From Acidobacteriaceae bacterium (GTDB lineage: Bacteria > Acidobacteriota > Terriglobia > Terriglobales > Acidobacteriaceae): a stretch of DNA of 58,593 nt. Made by a program: the position numbers and the translations under genes. Positions within the stretch are counted from its first letter, which is position 1; each line of letters begins with the position of its first letter. Positions 58,443 through 58,593 of this stretch are shown in pieces. The notes beneath the pieces were generated by a model, which made no database searches, had not been told where the DNA came from, and was given only the letters and a program-made list of their open reading frames with translations. The stretch covers positions 1-58,593 of the forward strand of contig CAHJWL010000017.1 in assembly GCA_903642235.1 (NCBI GenBank), read 5' to 3'.

Positions 58443-58593
58443 TTAAAAGTTGGGTGGCATTTCGGCGGCGACATTGAAGGCTCGTTCTAGGGCTAGGCCG
58501 GCGCGGGCGATGGTGCCTTCGTCGAAGAGGCGGCCGATGAGTGTGATGCCGTGGGGGACGCGGCGTGGGGGCGAGAAGGTGGGGAGTGGGTGG
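58443..58593 (-). CDS. amidase-family protein, C-terminal fragment (partial)
   Basis: The reverse complement from the right edge encodes RVPHGITLIGRLFDEGTIAR, continuing AGLALERAFNVAAEMPPNF and a TAA stop at 58443. The G-ITLIGRLFDE-TIARAG pattern is the usual C-terminus of exported amidase-signature enzymes of about 500-570 residues, like the amidase at 12947. Only about 50 residues are inside the window; the start and catalytic core lie beyond it. The frame is too short to be found by size alone. Confidence 0.8.
   Translation of the reverse strand, partial: HPLPTFSPPRRVPHGITLIGRLFDEGTIARAGLALERAFNVAAEMPPNF

Overview
The window looks like chromosomal DNA of an Acidobacteriota bacterium, most likely family Acidobacteriaceae (Granulicella/Terriglobus/Edaphobacter type). 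This rests on a large Oar-like TonB-dependent receptor with an N-terminal carboxypeptidase-regulatory-like domain, a small CxxC-containing protein of a type I associate with this phylum, short GTCATCCCG...GGGATCTGC intergenic repeats, and GC-rich codon use. No phage, plasmid or CRISPR module is visible.

Layout. 0-1 kb: the 5' end of a 16S rRNA gene on the minus strand with a long leader. 1-6.4 kb: envelope genes (GT87-like transferase, M48 lipoprotein protease, MarC, polytopic membrane protein). 6.5-19.4 kb: ilvE, the TonB receptor, a zinc-ribbon protein, a deoxyribonucleotidase, an amidase, a DUF2251-like protein, another polytopic transferase, an L,D-transpeptidase, and rplU-rpmA. 19.7-26.7 kb: epimerase, GNAT acetyltransferase, GT39-like protein, MOSC protein, and a two-gene GMC oxidoreductase operon whose partner is a hydrolase/subunit-III fusion. 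26.9-32.3 kb: dut, a candidate structured RNA, and the overlapping pair purL-purF. 32.4-42.6 kb: a complete ISC iron-sulfur assembly set on the minus strand, transcribed iscR-iscS-iscU-iscA-hscB-hscA-fdx-iscX but interrupted by unrelated genes. 42.8-49.8 kb: small zinc protein, CDP-alcohol phosphatidyltransferase, tRNA-Val(GAC), solute-binding protein, phosphoesterase, rpmB, msrB, ridA and a Tat-exported aldo/keto reductase. 49.8-58.6 kb: DUF2237 protein, a type III polyketide synthase cluster (FAD oxidoreductase, methyltransferase, PKS), OsmC, an APC permease, the CxxC protein, a proline-iminopeptidase-like hydrolase, and the C-terminus of a second amidase at the right edge.

Most notable points. 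(1) Strand composition flips abruptly at about 49.82 kb: the plus strand is C-rich to the left and G-rich to the right whatever the gene orientation. This suggests an inversion breakpoint or assembly join, because there is no room there for an origin. (2) A dispersed short repeat family keeps a base-paired core with compensatory changes between copies. One copy lies in frame inside hscA, and palindromic repeats of this and other kinds lie in frame inside an insertion of about 185 residues in purL. (3) The ISC locus keeps the proteobacterial gene order although it is broken up. (4) The PKS-methyltransferase-oxidase cluster and the hydrolase-GMC fusion operon are candidate metabolic systems without an assigned product.
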